From Streptomyces akebiae (GTDB lineage Bacteria; Actinomycetota; Actinomycetes; Streptomycetales; Streptomycetaceae): a DNA stretch of 64,000 nt. A program made the position numbers and the translations under genes. The notes under the pieces were generated by a model, which did not search any database, had not been told where the DNA came from, and saw nothing but the letters and a program-made list of their open reading frames with translations. The stretch spans positions 1,488,001 through 1,552,000 of the forward strand of contig NZ_CP080647.1 of the NCBI RefSeq assembly GCF_019599145.1, given 5' to 3'. The first letter of the stretch is position 1. Each line of letters begins with the position of its first letter. Shown piece after piece: positions 36,483-45,411 of this stretch.

Positions 36483-38966
36483 ATGCCGCTGAGGGACGAC
36501 GATCCCGCCGTCATAGGCGGGTACGCCCTGGAGGACCGGCTCGGCGCGGGTGGCATGGGGGTCGTCTATCGCGCTCGGTCCGCGTCGGGGCGACTGGTCG
36601 CGATCAAGCTGGTGCACGCGCATTACCGCGACGACGAGGAGTTCCGCTCCCGGTTCCGTCAGGAGGTCGCGGCGGCGCGCCGGGTGAGCGGAGCGTTCAC
36701 GGCTGCCGTGGTGGACGCCGATCCGGAGGCCGCCAGGCCCTGGATGGCGACGCAGTACGTTCCGGCTCCGACGCTCTCCGATCTGGTGCGCGAGGAGGGC
36801 CCGCTGGGCGGTGTCCGGATCCGGGGCCTCGCGCTGGGGCTGGTCGAGGCGCTGCGCGACATCCATCGCGCCGGGGTCGTGCACCGGGACCTGAAGCCGG
36901 CGAACGTCCTGATGGCCGAGGACGGGCCGCGCGTCATCGACTTCGGCATCTCGCGCGCCGGGGACAACCTGCCGCTCACCGTGACCGGACGGGTGATCGG
37001 CACCCCGCCGTTCATGTCACCGGAGCAGTTGCGCTCGCCGAGGGACGTCACCGCCGCGTCGGACGTGTTCTCGCTGGGGTCGCTGCTGGTGTACGCGGCC
37101 AGCGGGCACAGCCCGTTCAAGGCCGAGAGCCCCTATCTGGCGGGCTATCAGGTCATGTTCGAGGCCCCGAAGCTGGAGGCGGTGCCCGAGCCGCTGCGGG
37201 CCATCGCCGAACGCTGCCTGGACAAGGACCCGGCGAGCCGCCCGGACCTCGCCGAACTGCACGGTTTGTTCCTGGAGTTGGCGACTTCGCCCGCCGGCGG
37301 CACCCGTGGCGCCTCGCTGACGCCGACGCCTGGGACAGAGGCGGCGTCGGGGACGCCGTCGGCGTCGGCGTCGGGGACGCGAACGGAGACCGACCGGACC
37401 GACCCCCACCGAAGGACCACCGGACGGCCCAAGTCCGACCGGAGGAACACCGGACAGGCCTACGCGGAACGACCGGACGCGGACCGAACGAACGCGGACC
37501 GAACGAACACCGGCCGGGCGGACGACACGACCGCGAACGACCGGCTGCCCGACCACCGGCCGATGGACGGCGGACCACTCGACGACGGCCCGCTGGACGG
37601 CCGACCGGCGGGCAGGCGCCGCCCCAGGCCCCGTGCCCGACGGCAGTTGCTCCTCGTCGGCCTCGGCGCCGCCCTGACCGTCTCCGCGCTGAGCGCCGCG
37701 CTGCTCCTGTACGCGGGGGCCGAGGACAGCACGACGGCGTCCGGCACCGACAGCGGCAGCGGCAGCGGCAACGGCAACGGCAACGGCAGCGGCAACGGCA
37801 ACGCCGTGGGCTACCGTTCCGCGTCGCTCCCCGAGGGCTGGCGGCCGTGGCAGACACGGCTGCGGGCCGACAGCGGTCTTCCCGCCGATTACATCCCGGT
37901 CAATTACGACCAAACGGGCTGCGTGACGGACGGGACGGACCTGTACTGCGGCGGTACGGGTTTCCTCGTCGCGAAGGTGGACGCCGCCACCGGGAGAACG
38001 GGATGGCGGTACGGCCGGCTTCCGCAGACCGCCCGGCCCATCGGCGTACGGGACGGCCTGGTCTTCGTCTACGCGGAAGCCGACAGCTCCCAGCGGCGTC
38101 TGGTGGCCCTGGACACCCGGACCGGGAAGGAGCGGTGGGCCCGGCCCATCAGCACGAGCGAGACGGCGCCCCTCTTCGACCGCGGCGTGCTCACCCTCAC
38201 GCCCGACCACTCCGAGGTGATCGCCTACGACGCGGCGGGCAAGGAGCTGTGGCTGACGTCCGAGCCCGCCGGGGTCAACTGCATCCCCTCGGCGCTCGGC
38301 GGCGACCCGTACGAACTGTGCTGGGAGGGTGACGACTTCCTCGACACCCAACCGTTCACACTGGTACGCCTCAATCCCGACGACGGCACCCCACGGGCAC
38401 GCACCCCGCTGCCCAAGAAGTCGCTCGCCCTGGGCGCCGTCGACGGACGGCCGCTGTTCCTGAAGGCGGAGACCACCGAGGAGGTCTACCAGGCGGGGTA
38501 CGAGCGCCCCTACGACGCGTTCCTGCGGGTGGACCCGGACACCGGCAAGGCCACCCGGATCCCGCTGAAGCGCGCGCTGCGCGGTGCGGCGACACTCGTG
38601 GACGGGGTCGTGTACTTCGTGCGGACCAGCGGGTCGGTCACCGCCGTGTCGGCCAGGAGCGGCAAGGTGCTGTGGGAGCGGACCACCGACATGGAGAACC
38701 TGTCCGCGCCGGTGGCGTCGGCGGCCCGTGACGAGATCTACTTCGCCAACCGGTTCGGCCGACTGCTGGCCCTGGACAGCAGGACGGGCGCCGAGGTGTG
38801 GCGCACGGACGCGCTCGACGACCCGGGGGACAACGCGACCGACACCCCGCCCGGGGTACTGCTCGTGGACGACGCGATCGTGGCGACGGCCGGGAGCATG
38901 GCGTTCTCCGTGAACCCGGACGAGCCGATGAAGGCCGGGACGTCCGTGTCCACCGTCGGGGACTGA
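36483..38966 (+). CDS. Ser/Thr protein kinase with transmembrane helix and PQQ-repeat sensor domain (AfsK-like)
   Basis: 827 residues. Kinase domain 13-265: glycine loop GAGGMG, catalytic Lys42 (VAIKLV), HRDLKPAN with Asp137, and DFG at 154-156. A low-complexity linker (ADRTNADRTN repeats, Arg/Pro-rich) leads to one membrane helix at about 389-412. An outside SGSGNGNGNGSGNGN spacer is followed from about 455 by a beta-propeller with PQQ-type repeats (DAATGRTGW, DTRTGKERW, SARSGKVLWERT, DSRTGAEVWRT). This is the layout of AfsK-group kinases that sense an extracellular signal. ATG 36483 has GAGGGGAC upstream. No phosphorylation target is adjacent. Confidence 0.9.
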   Translation: MPLRDDDPAVIGGYALEDRLGAGGMGVVYRARSASGRLVAIKLVHAHYRDDEEFRSRFRQEVAAARRVSGAFTAAVVDADPEAARPWMATQYVPAPTLSDLVREEGPLGGVRIRGLALGLVEALRDIHRAGVVHRDLKPANVLMAEDGPRVIDFGISRAGDNLPLTVTGRVIGTPPFMSPEQLRSPRDVTAASDVFSLGSLLVYAASGHSPFKAESPYLAGYQVMFEAPKLEAVPEPLRAIAERCLDKDPASRPDLAELHGLFLELATSPAGGTRGASLTPTPGTEAASGTPSASASGTRTETDRTDPHRRTTGRPKSDRRNTGQAYAERPDADRTNADRTNTGRADDTTANDRLPDHRPMDGGPLDDGPLDGRPAGRRRPRPRARRQLLLVGLGAALTVSALSAALLLYAGAEDSTTASGTDSGSGSGNGNGNGSGNGNAVGYRSASLPEGWRPWQTRLRADSGLPADYIPVNYDQTGCVTDGTDLYCGGTGFLVAKVDAATGRTGWRYGRLPQTARPIGVRDGLVFVYAEADSSQRRLVALDTRTGKERWARPISTSETAPLFDRGVLTLTPDHSEVIAYDAAGKELWLTSEPAGVNCIPSALGGDPYELCWEGDDFLDTQPFTLVRLNPDDGTPRARTPLPKKSLALGAVDGRPLFLKAETTEEVYQAGYERPYDAFLRVDPDTGKATRIPLKRALRGAATLVDGVVYFVRTSGSVTAVSARSGKVLWERTTDMENLSAPVASAARDEIYFANRFGRLLALDSRTGAEVWRTDALDDPGDNATDTPPGVLLVDDAIVATAGSMAFSVNPDEPMKAGTSVSTVGD

Positions 38967-39113
38967 CCGGCCGTCACACCGCCGCGTGGGCGCGGACGCC
39001 CCCCGAGGCGAGGCGGTCTTCACATCGTGAACTCGGCGCTGCCGCAAGGACTTTCTCCGCTTTAACTCTTGACGCCCGCAGCGCCGGAGCGCACATTGAC
39101 CGCACGCTCTTCT

Positions 39114-39129
39114 CTGAGAGCGCTCTCAG
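39114..39129. promoter_or_regulatory. LacI-type operator CTGAGAGCGCTCTCAG
   Basis: Perfect 16-bp palindrome with central CG, 64 bp before the glucanase start and after a TTGACG-like -35 at 39069-39074. It resembles CebR-type operators controlling Streptomyces glucan hydrolases. No LacI-family gene is in the window. Confidence 0.7.
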
Positions 39130-39192
39130 GACGGGACTCCACGGAGCGCTCCCCCACCCGCGTATTCACTCCGTACACCCGAAGAGGCCGCC

Positions 39193-40596
39193 ATGAGTGA
39201 AACCCCCGGCACAACCGTCACCGGCACACCCTCGGGACGTCGCCGCCCGCTCCGGCGCGCGTTCCTCGCCGTGGCCGCCGCGCTGGCGCTGGCCACGGCC
39301 TGGGCGACGACCGCGCAGGGCGCCGCCCCCACCCCGCCCGCGGGCTGGACGCAGGTCTTCGTCGACGACTTCAACGGCACCGCCGGCACCGGCGTCAACA
39401 CCTCCAACTGGCAGTACGCGACCGGCACTTCGTACCCCGGCGGCCCCGCCAACTGGGGGACGGGCGAGGTCGAGACGATGACGAACAGCACCGCCAACGT
39501 CGCTCTCGACGGCAACGGCAATCTCCGCATCACCCCGATCCGTGACGCGGCGGGACGCTGGACCTCGGGCCGGATCGAGACCAACCGCACCGACTTCCAG
39601 CCCCCGGCGGGCGGCAAGCTGCGGGTCGAGTCCCGGCTCCAGATGCCGAACGTCACCGGGACGGCCGCCGAGGGCTACTGGCCGGCGTTCTGGATGCTGG
39701 GCGCGCCCTACCGGGGCAACTACCAGAACTGGCCGAGCGTCGGCGAGCTGGACATCATGGAGAACGTGCAGGGCCGCAACCAGGTCTGGGCCACCATCCA
39801 CTGCGGCACCAACCCCGGCGGCCCGTGCAACGAGACGACCGGCATCGGCAACTCCACCGCGTGCCCCAACACGACCTGCCAGTCCGGGTTCCACACGTAC
39901 ACCATGGAGTGGGACCGCTCGGTGACCCCGGAGACGATCCGGTTCCTCGTCGACGGCACCCAGTTCCACTCGGTCAACGCGAACCAGGTCGACGCGACCA
40001 CCTGGAACAACGCCACCAACCACGGGTTCTTCATCATCCTGAACGTGGCCATGGGCGGCGCCTTCCCCGACGCGTTCGGCGGCGGCCTCGACGGCGACAC
40101 CCGCTCCGGTGTCCCGATGGTCGTCGACTACGTGCAGGTGCTGTCGGCCGGCGGGGGCACGACCACTCCGCCGCCGACGGGCACCCGTGACGCGTACAGC
40201 GCCATCCAGGCCGAGTCGTACAACAGCCAGAGCGGCACCCTCACCGAGACCACGACCGACACCGGCGGCGGCCAGAACATCGGCTCCCTGGCCAACGGCG
40301 ACTGGGCACTCTTCCAGAACGTGAACTTCGGCTCCACGGCCGCGACGCAGTTCGTCGCGCGCGTGGCCTCCGGCGCCAACTCGGGGGTGAGCGGCCTGGT
40401 CGAGGTCAGGCTCGACAGCCGCTCGAACGCGCCGGTCGGCAGTTTCTCGATCGCCAACACCGGGGGGTGGCAGTCCTGGCGGACGGTGCCCGCGAACATG
40501 GCCCAGGTGACCGGCACCCATGACGTCTATCTGACCTTCACCAGCGGTCAGGCGCAGGACTTCGTGAACGTGAACTGGTTCAACTTCGGCCGCTGA
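39193..40596 (+). CDS. secreted GH16 endo-beta-1,3-glucanase with C-terminal CBM6
   Basis: 467 residues. A long signal peptide (basic RRRPLRR then a hydrophobic helix to about residue 43). The GH16 active site is GELDIMEN with nucleophile Glu185 and acid/base Glu190, with the extra Met of laminarinases. A Thr/Pro linker near 335 leads to a carbohydrate-binding module family 6 (YSAIQAESYNSQSG to VNVNWFNFGR). It degrades beta-1,3-glucan outside the cell. The LacI-type palindrome at 39114 indicates induction by released oligosaccharides. Upstream gap 38967-39113 shows nothing else. Confidence 0.92.
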   Translation: MSETPGTTVTGTPSGRRRPLRRAFLAVAAALALATAWATTAQGAAPTPPAGWTQVFVDDFNGTAGTGVNTSNWQYATGTSYPGGPANWGTGEVETMTNSTANVALDGNGNLRITPIRDAAGRWTSGRIETNRTDFQPPAGGKLRVESRLQMPNVTGTAAEGYWPAFWMLGAPYRGNYQNWPSVGELDIMENVQGRNQVWATIHCGTNPGGPCNETTGIGNSTACPNTTCQSGFHTYTMEWDRSVTPETIRFLVDGTQFHSVNANQVDATTWNNATNHGFFIILNVAMGGAFPDAFGGGLDGDTRSGVPMVVDYVQVLSAGGGTTTPPPTGTRDAYSAIQAESYNSQSGTLTETTTDTGGGQNIGSLANGDWALFQNVNFGSTAATQFVARVASGANSGVSGLVEVRLDSRSNAPVGSFSIANTGGWQSWRTVPANMAQVTGTHDVYLTFTSGQAQDFVNVNWFNFGR

Positions 40597-40607
40597 CGGA
40601 CGACTTG

Positions 40608-40649
40608 GGCGACGGGCGGACTCCACGACGGTGGGGTCCGCCCGTCGCC
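40608..40649. terminator. bidirectional hairpin terminator
   Basis: GGCGACGGGCGGACTCCAC (40608-40626) and GTGGGGTCCGCCCGTCGCC (40631-40649) pair with one mismatch around a 4-base loop, between the convergent glucanase and AraC genes. Confidence 0.85.
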
Positions 40650-40656
40650 GTGCGTC

Positions 40657-41544
40657 TCACCGCATCTCCGCCCGGAACGCCACCGGTGTGGTCCCGGCGT
40701 GCAGTTGGAAGAACTTGGAGAAGTTCGCCGCGTCGGGGAAGCCGACGGCGACGCCCACGCGGCCGATCGGGAGGTCCGTGTGGGCCAGCAGCCGCTTCGC
40801 CTCAAGGACGACCCGCTTGTCGATGAAGCCCTTCGGGGTCTCGCCGGTCGCCGCGCGGACCGCGCGGACGAGGGTGCGGCGCGAGTAGCCGAGGGCGTCG
40901 GCGTAGGCGCTGACACTGTGATTGGCGGCGAAGTCCCTTTCGACGGCGTCCCGGAAGCGGGTGAAGGTGGTGTCGTCGAGCCTGTGCCCCTCCTCCGTCG
41001 AACCGGTGGCGAGATGGGCGAGGCGCAGGAGGAAGGCCGTCAGGGAGTGCCGCAGGACGGCGGTGTGGAGGCCGGGCGGCAGGGTGGCGGTGTCGACGTA
41101 CTCGCGTTCGAGCTGGGCCGACGAGGCGCGTAGGCCCGCGAGTTGGGCCGCGTCCGGGCGGAGCAGCGGCGGCAGGTCGTAGCGGTAGAGGCCGGTCGAC
41201 TCGACGGTGGCGCGGGGCAGGAAGCCCGGTTGCATGGTGAGGACGGTCCCGCGGTACTCGGTGGCGGGTGAGAAGCGATGCACCTGCCCCGGCCGTATCC
41301 ACAGCAGTTCGCCCGCGCCCACCTCGTACTCGGTGAAGTCGACCATGTGGCGCACCGGGCCGCCGTCGAACAGCATCACCACGTGGAAGTCGATGCGGTG
41401 GACCCCTTCCAGGGGTATGTCCGTGTGCCAGGGGCGTCGGCCGTCCATCGGGCCGATCCGCATGCCGACGCCGGAGAGGCCGCGGTCGACGGGGAACGGG
41501 AAGGTCTTGATCCGGTCACCGTCGGGGAAGTCTCTGTCCGTCAT
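40657..41544 (-). CDS. AraC-family transcriptional regulator
   Basis: 295 residues from ATG 41544 (GGCGAGG upstream). N-terminal cupin-like sensing domain (HRIDFHVVMLFDGG, LWIRPGQVHRFSP) and C-terminal double helix-turn-helix with SVSAYADALGYSRRTLVRAV and VAVGFPDAANFSKFFQLHAG. It is divergent from transketolase; the 134-bp gap holds the AT-rich palindrome at 41612. Whether it controls the pentose-phosphate genes or itself is inference. Confidence 0.87.
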   Translation of the reverse strand: MTDRDFPDGDRIKTFPFPVDRGLSGVGMRIGPMDGRRPWHTDIPLEGVHRIDFHVVMLFDGGPVRHMVDFTEYEVGAGELLWIRPGQVHRFSPATEYRGTVLTMQPGFLPRATVESTGLYRYDLPPLLRPDAAQLAGLRASSAQLEREYVDTATLPPGLHTAVLRHSLTAFLLRLAHLATGSTEEGHRLDDTTFTRFRDAVERDFAANHSVSAYADALGYSRRTLVRAVRAATGETPKGFIDKRVVLEAKRLLAHTDLPIGRVGVAVGFPDAANFSKFFQLHAGTTPVAFRAEMR

Positions 41545-41611
41545 GTCCTCGCCGTCGCGTCGTCGGTGTCCCAGTTTCACCGAAGGCTGGCACACCGCCA
41601 CCTCGCCCAAC

Positions 41612-41637
41612 AAAAGTCAGACTTTTACTTTTGAAGA
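41612..41637. promoter_or_regulatory. AT-rich palindrome and shared ACTTTTGAAGA motif
   Basis: AAAAGTC-A-GACTTTT (41612-41626) is a perfect palindrome, followed at once by ACTTTTGAAGA (41627-41637), an 11-mer also found at 15948-15958 before the PfkB kinase. It lies between the divergent araC-type and tkt genes. Confidence 0.5.
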
Positions 41638-41678
41638 CGCCAGAGCAATTCCGCCGTCTCATCGAGGACTTCTTGAAG

Positions 41679-43748
41679 ATGAACTGGACAGAACTCGACC
41701 GGCGCGCCGTCGACACCGCCCGCCTGCTGGCCGCCGACGCCGTGCAGAAGGTCGGCAACGGGCACCCTGGTACGGCGATGAGCCTCGCGCCCGCCGCGTA
41801 CACGCTCTTTCAGAAGGTGATGCGTCACGATCCCGCCGACCCCGAGTGGACCGGCCGTGACCGCTTCGTCCTCTCCCCCGGCCACACCTCACTGACCCTC
41901 TACACCCAGCTGTACCTGGCCGGGTACGAGCTGGAACTGGACGACCTCAAGGCGTTCCGGACGCACGGCTCGAAGACGCCGGGTCATCCGGAGTACGGAC
42001 ACACCGCCGGGGTCGAGACCACCACGGGTCCGCTGGGTCAGGGGGTCGCCAACGCCGTGGGCATGGCGATGGCCGCCCGCTACGAGCGCGGTCTGTTCGA
42101 CCCGGACGCTCCCGAGGGGACCTCCCCGTTCGACCACACCGTCTGGACGATCGCCTCCGACGGCGACCTGGAGGAGGGCATCTCCGCCGAGGCCTCCTCG
42201 CTGGCGGGCCATCAGAAGCTGGGCAACCTGGTCCTCCTGTACGACGACAACCACATCTCCATCGAGGGCGACACGGCCACGGCGTTCTCCGAGGACGTGC
42301 TGAAGCGGTACGAGGCGTACGGCTGGCACGTCCAGCGGATCGAGCCGGCGTTCAACGGCAACGTCGACGTGCACGCCCTGTACGACGCGCTGCGGGCCGC
42401 GCAGGACGAGACCGGACGGCCCTCGATCATCGCGATGCGCACGATCATCGCCTGGCCGGCCCCGGGCGCCCAGAACACCGAGGCCTCGCACGGCTCGGCG
42501 CTCGGCGCGGACGAGGTCGCGGCCACCAAGCGGGTCCTCGGCTTCGACGCGGCCAAGAGTTTCGACGTCGCCGAGGACGTGCTCGCCCACACCCGCCGCG
42601 CCCTCGACCGGGGCGCGGAGGCACACGCCGCCTGGGACAAGCGGATCGCCGAGTGGCGTGCCGCCTCCCCCGAACGGGCCCGGCTCTTCGACCGGGTGGT
42701 CGCGGGCCGGTTGCCCGAGGGCTGGGAGCGGGCGCTGCCCGCCTTCGAGGAGGGCACGTCCGTGGCGACCCGGGCCGCGTCCGGCAAGGTGCTCCAGGCG
42801 CTGGGCGCGGTGATCCCCGAGCTGTGGGGCGGCTCCGCCGACCTCGCCGGGTCGAACAACACCACCATCGACAAGACGTCCTCCTTCCTCCCGGCGGGCA
42901 ACCCGCTCCCGGAGGCCGACCCCTACGGCCGCACGATCCACTTCGGCATCCGTGAGCACTCCATGGCCGCGGAGATGAACGGCATCGCGCTGCACGGCAA
43001 CACCCGTATCTACGGCGGCACGTTCCTGGTGTTCTCCGACTACATGCGCAACGCCGTGCGGCTGTCGGCCCTGATGCAGCTCCCGGTGACGTACGTGTGG
43101 ACGCACGACTCCATCGGTCTGGGCGAGGACGGCCCCACCCACCAGCCGGTCGAGCACCTCGCCTCGCTGCGCGCGATCCCCGGCCTGAACGTGGTCCGCC
43201 CGGCCGACGCCAACGAGACGGCGATCGCCTGGGCCGAGATCATGAAGCGGCACACCACGAACCCGGCCCCGCACGGACTGGCCCTCACCCGCCAGGGCGT
43301 GCCGACCTACGCCCCCGACTCCGGTGCGGCGAAGGGCGGTTACGTACGGGTGGAGGCTTCGACCGCGACGCCGGAGGTGATCCTGATAGCCACCGGCTCC
43401 GAGGTGCAGCTGGCCGTCGCCGCGCGGGAGCGGCTGGAGGCCGAGGGGGTCGGCACCCGGGTGGTGTCGATGCCGTCGGTGGAGTGGTTCGAGGAACAGC
43501 CGCGCGAATACCGCGAGAGCGTGCTGCCGCCGTCCGTGCGGGCCCGCGTGGCGGTCGAGGCGGGGATCGGTCTGACCTGGTACCGGTACGTCGGTGACCA
43601 CGGCCGCATCGTCTCCCTCGAACACTTCGGCGCCTCCGCCGACGCGAAGACCCTGTTCGCCGAGTACGGCTTCACCGCCGAGAACGTCGTCTCCGCGGCG
43701 AGGGCCGCACTCGCCGGCACGACTCGGCCCGACGCCGTGCGCGGCTGA
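41679..43748 (+). CDS. tkt: transketolase
   Basis: 689 residues from ATG 41679 (MNWTELDRRAVDTARLL). Thiamine-diphosphate motif region SDGDLEEGISAEASSLAGHQ through LVLLYDDNHISIEG; HPEYGHTAGVETTTGPLGQG near the N terminus; GTFLVFSDYMRNAVRLSA and HDSIGLGEDGPTHQPVEHL in the pyrimidine domain. It interconverts pentose phosphates with hexose and triose phosphates. The frame is open to TTG 41631 but without a ribosome site. First gene of a cluster with zwf, opcA and gnd, which form the oxidative pentose phosphate branch. Confidence 0.95.
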   Translation: MNWTELDRRAVDTARLLAADAVQKVGNGHPGTAMSLAPAAYTLFQKVMRHDPADPEWTGRDRFVLSPGHTSLTLYTQLYLAGYELELDDLKAFRTHGSKTPGHPEYGHTAGVETTTGPLGQGVANAVGMAMAARYERGLFDPDAPEGTSPFDHTVWTIASDGDLEEGISAEASSLAGHQKLGNLVLLYDDNHISIEGDTATAFSEDVLKRYEAYGWHVQRIEPAFNGNVDVHALYDALRAAQDETGRPSIIAMRTIIAWPAPGAQNTEASHGSALGADEVAATKRVLGFDAAKSFDVAEDVLAHTRRALDRGAEAHAAWDKRIAEWRAASPERARLFDRVVAGRLPEGWERALPAFEEGTSVATRAASGKVLQALGAVIPELWGGSADLAGSNNTTIDKTSSFLPAGNPLPEADPYGRTIHFGIREHSMAAEMNGIALHGNTRIYGGTFLVFSDYMRNAVRLSALMQLPVTYVWTHDSIGLGEDGPTHQPVEHLASLRAIPGLNVVRPADANETAIAWAEIMKRHTTNPAPHGLALTRQGVPTYAPDSGAAKGGYVRVEASTATPEVILIATGSEVQLAVAARERLEAEGVGTRVVSMPSVEWFEEQPREYRESVLPPSVRARVAVEAGIGLTWYRYVGDHGRIVSLEHFGASADAKTLFAEYGFTAENVVSAARAALAGTTRPDAVRG

Positions 43749-43767
43749 CGCGCGCCCCTGAAGGAAG

Positions 43768-43875
43768 ATGATCACTGTGACCACCGAAGCGCCCGTGGCG
43801 ACCACCGACGGCCGCCCGAACACCGCGGTGAGCAAGTCCTCGAACAGGCAAGTCCTTGAACAGCAAGGGAGTTGA
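43768..43875 (+). CDS. 35-residue ORF in the place where transaldolase is expected
   Basis: ATG 43768 has a good AAGGAAG ribosome site; the product starts MITVTTEAPVATTDGRPNTA and ends at TGA 43875, with no recognised domain. It contains a 16-bp tandem duplication (CAAGTCCTCGAACAGG at 43833-43848, then CAAGTCCTTGAACAGC). In the related S. coelicolor cluster, from memory, a transaldolase gene lies between tkt and zwf. This may be a remnant of that gene's start or a small leader ORF. Confidence 0.4.
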   Translation: MITVTTEAPVATTDGRPNTAVSKSSNRQVLEQQGS

Positions 43876-43881
43876 TGGGCA

Positions 43882-45411
43882 ATGACCGCCGAGTGGCTCA
43901 ACCCGCTCCGGGACGCGGGCGATCGTCGGCTCCCGAAGATCGCGGGCCCGTCCGGGCTCGTCATCTTCGGGGTGACCGGTGACCTGTCCCGCAAGAAGCT
44001 GATGCCGGCCGTGTACGACCTGGCCAACCGGGGTCTGCTGCCGCCGGGCTTCTCGCTGGTGGGGTTCGCCCGCCGGGACTGGGAGGACGAGGACTTCGCG
44101 CAGATCGTGCACGACGCGGTGCGTGAACACGCCCGCACCGAGTTCCGCGAGGAGGTCTGGCAGCAACTCGCCGAGGGAATGCGCTTCATCCCGGGCGACT
44201 TCGGTGACGACGAGGCGTTCAAGCGGCTCCGCGAGGCCGTGGAGGAGCTGGACGGCTCCCGGGGCACGGGCGGCAACTTCGCCTTCTATCTCTCCGTGCC
44301 GCCGAGCATGTTCCCGAAGGTCGTCAAGCAGCTCAAGAAGCACGGCCTGGCCAGTCCGCCCGAGGGCTCCTGGCGGCGCGCGGTCATCGAGAAGCCGTTC
44401 GGCCACGACCTGGCCAGCGCCCGCGAGCTGAACGCGGTGCTGCACGAGGTGTTCGACCCCGAGCAGGTCTTCCGCATCGACCACTACCTCGGCAAGGAGA
44501 CCGTCCAGAACATCCTGGCGCTCCGCTTCGCCAACCAGATGTACGAGCCCATCTGGAACCGGAGTTACGTCGACCACGTACAGATCACCATGGCCGAGGA
44601 CATCGGCATCGGCGGTCGCGCCGGGTACTACGACGGCATCGGCTCGGCCCGTGACGTCATCCAGAACCATCTGCTGCAGTTGCTGGCCCTGACCGCCATG
44701 GAGGAACCGGCGGCCTTCGACGCCGAGTCGCTGCTGACCGAGAAGCTGAAGGCGCTCAAGGCCGTACGGCTGCCCGAGGACCTGGGCCGGCACACCGTCC
44801 GCGGCCAGTACGCGGGCGGCTGGCAGGGCGGTGAGCAGGTGGTCGGCTATCTGGAGGAGGAGGGCATCGACCCGTCCTCCACCACGGACACCTACGCGGC
44901 GGTCAAGCTGGGCATCGACAACCGCCGTTGGGCCGGGGTCCCCTTCTATCTGCGCACCGGCAAGCGGCTCGGCCGCCGGGTCACCGAGATCGCGGTCGTC
45001 TTCCAGCGCGCCCCGCACTCCCCGTTCGACTCCACGGCCACCGAGGAGCTCGGGCAGAACGCGATCGTCATCCGCGTCCAGCCGGACGAGGGGATGACCG
45101 TGCGCTTCGGTTCGAAGGTGCCGGGTACCTCGATGGAGATCCGGGACGTCACGATGGACTTCGCGTACGGCGAGTCGTTCACGGAGTCCAGCCCGGAGGC
45201 GTACGAACGGCTGATCCTTGATGTGCTGCTCGGCGACGCCAACCTCTTCCCCCGCCACCAGGAGGTGGAGGAGTCCTGGAAGATCCTCGACCCGATCGAG
45301 GAGTACTGGGCCAAGCACGGCAGGCCCGCGCAGTACGCCTCGGGCGGTTGGGGGCCCGCGGAAGCGGACGAGATGCTCGCACAAGACGGACGGAGCTGGC
45401 GCAGGCCATGA
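43882..45411 (+). CDS. zwf: glucose-6-phosphate 1-dehydrogenase
   Basis: 509 residues. FGVTGDLSRKKLMPAVYDLA carries the NADP-binding GxxGDLxxRK motif, and RIDHYLGKE (198-206) is the family active-site signature with the catalytic His. It oxidises glucose-6-phosphate to 6-phosphogluconolactone with production of NADPH. ATG 43882; AAGGGAG lies about 14 bases upstream, and a shorter frame ATG at 43874 could interfere. Coupled to opcA by an ATGA overlap. Confidence 0.96.
   Translation: MTAEWLNPLRDAGDRRLPKIAGPSGLVIFGVTGDLSRKKLMPAVYDLANRGLLPPGFSLVGFARRDWEDEDFAQIVHDAVREHARTEFREEVWQQLAEGMRFIPGDFGDDEAFKRLREAVEELDGSRGTGGNFAFYLSVPPSMFPKVVKQLKKHGLASPPEGSWRRAVIEKPFGHDLASARELNAVLHEVFDPEQVFRIDHYLGKETVQNILALRFANQMYEPIWNRSYVDHVQITMAEDIGIGGRAGYYDGIGSARDVIQNHLLQLLALTAMEEPAAFDAESLLTEKLKALKAVRLPEDLGRHTVRGQYAGGWQGGEQVVGYLEEEGIDPSSTTDTYAAVKLGIDNRRWAGVPFYLRTGKRLGRRVTEIAVVFQRAPHSPFDSTATEELGQNAIVIRVQPDEGMTVRFGSKVPGTSMEIRDVTMDFAYGESFTESSPEAYERLILDVLLGDANLFPRHQEVEESWKILDPIEEYWAKHGRPAQYASGGWGPAEADEMLAQDGRSWRRP

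Noticed and set aside
37885..37905. TTA strings in the kinase gene (GATTAC, AATTAC)
   Set aside because: They span codon boundaries (GAT TAC, AAT TAC) and are not in-frame leucine codons.
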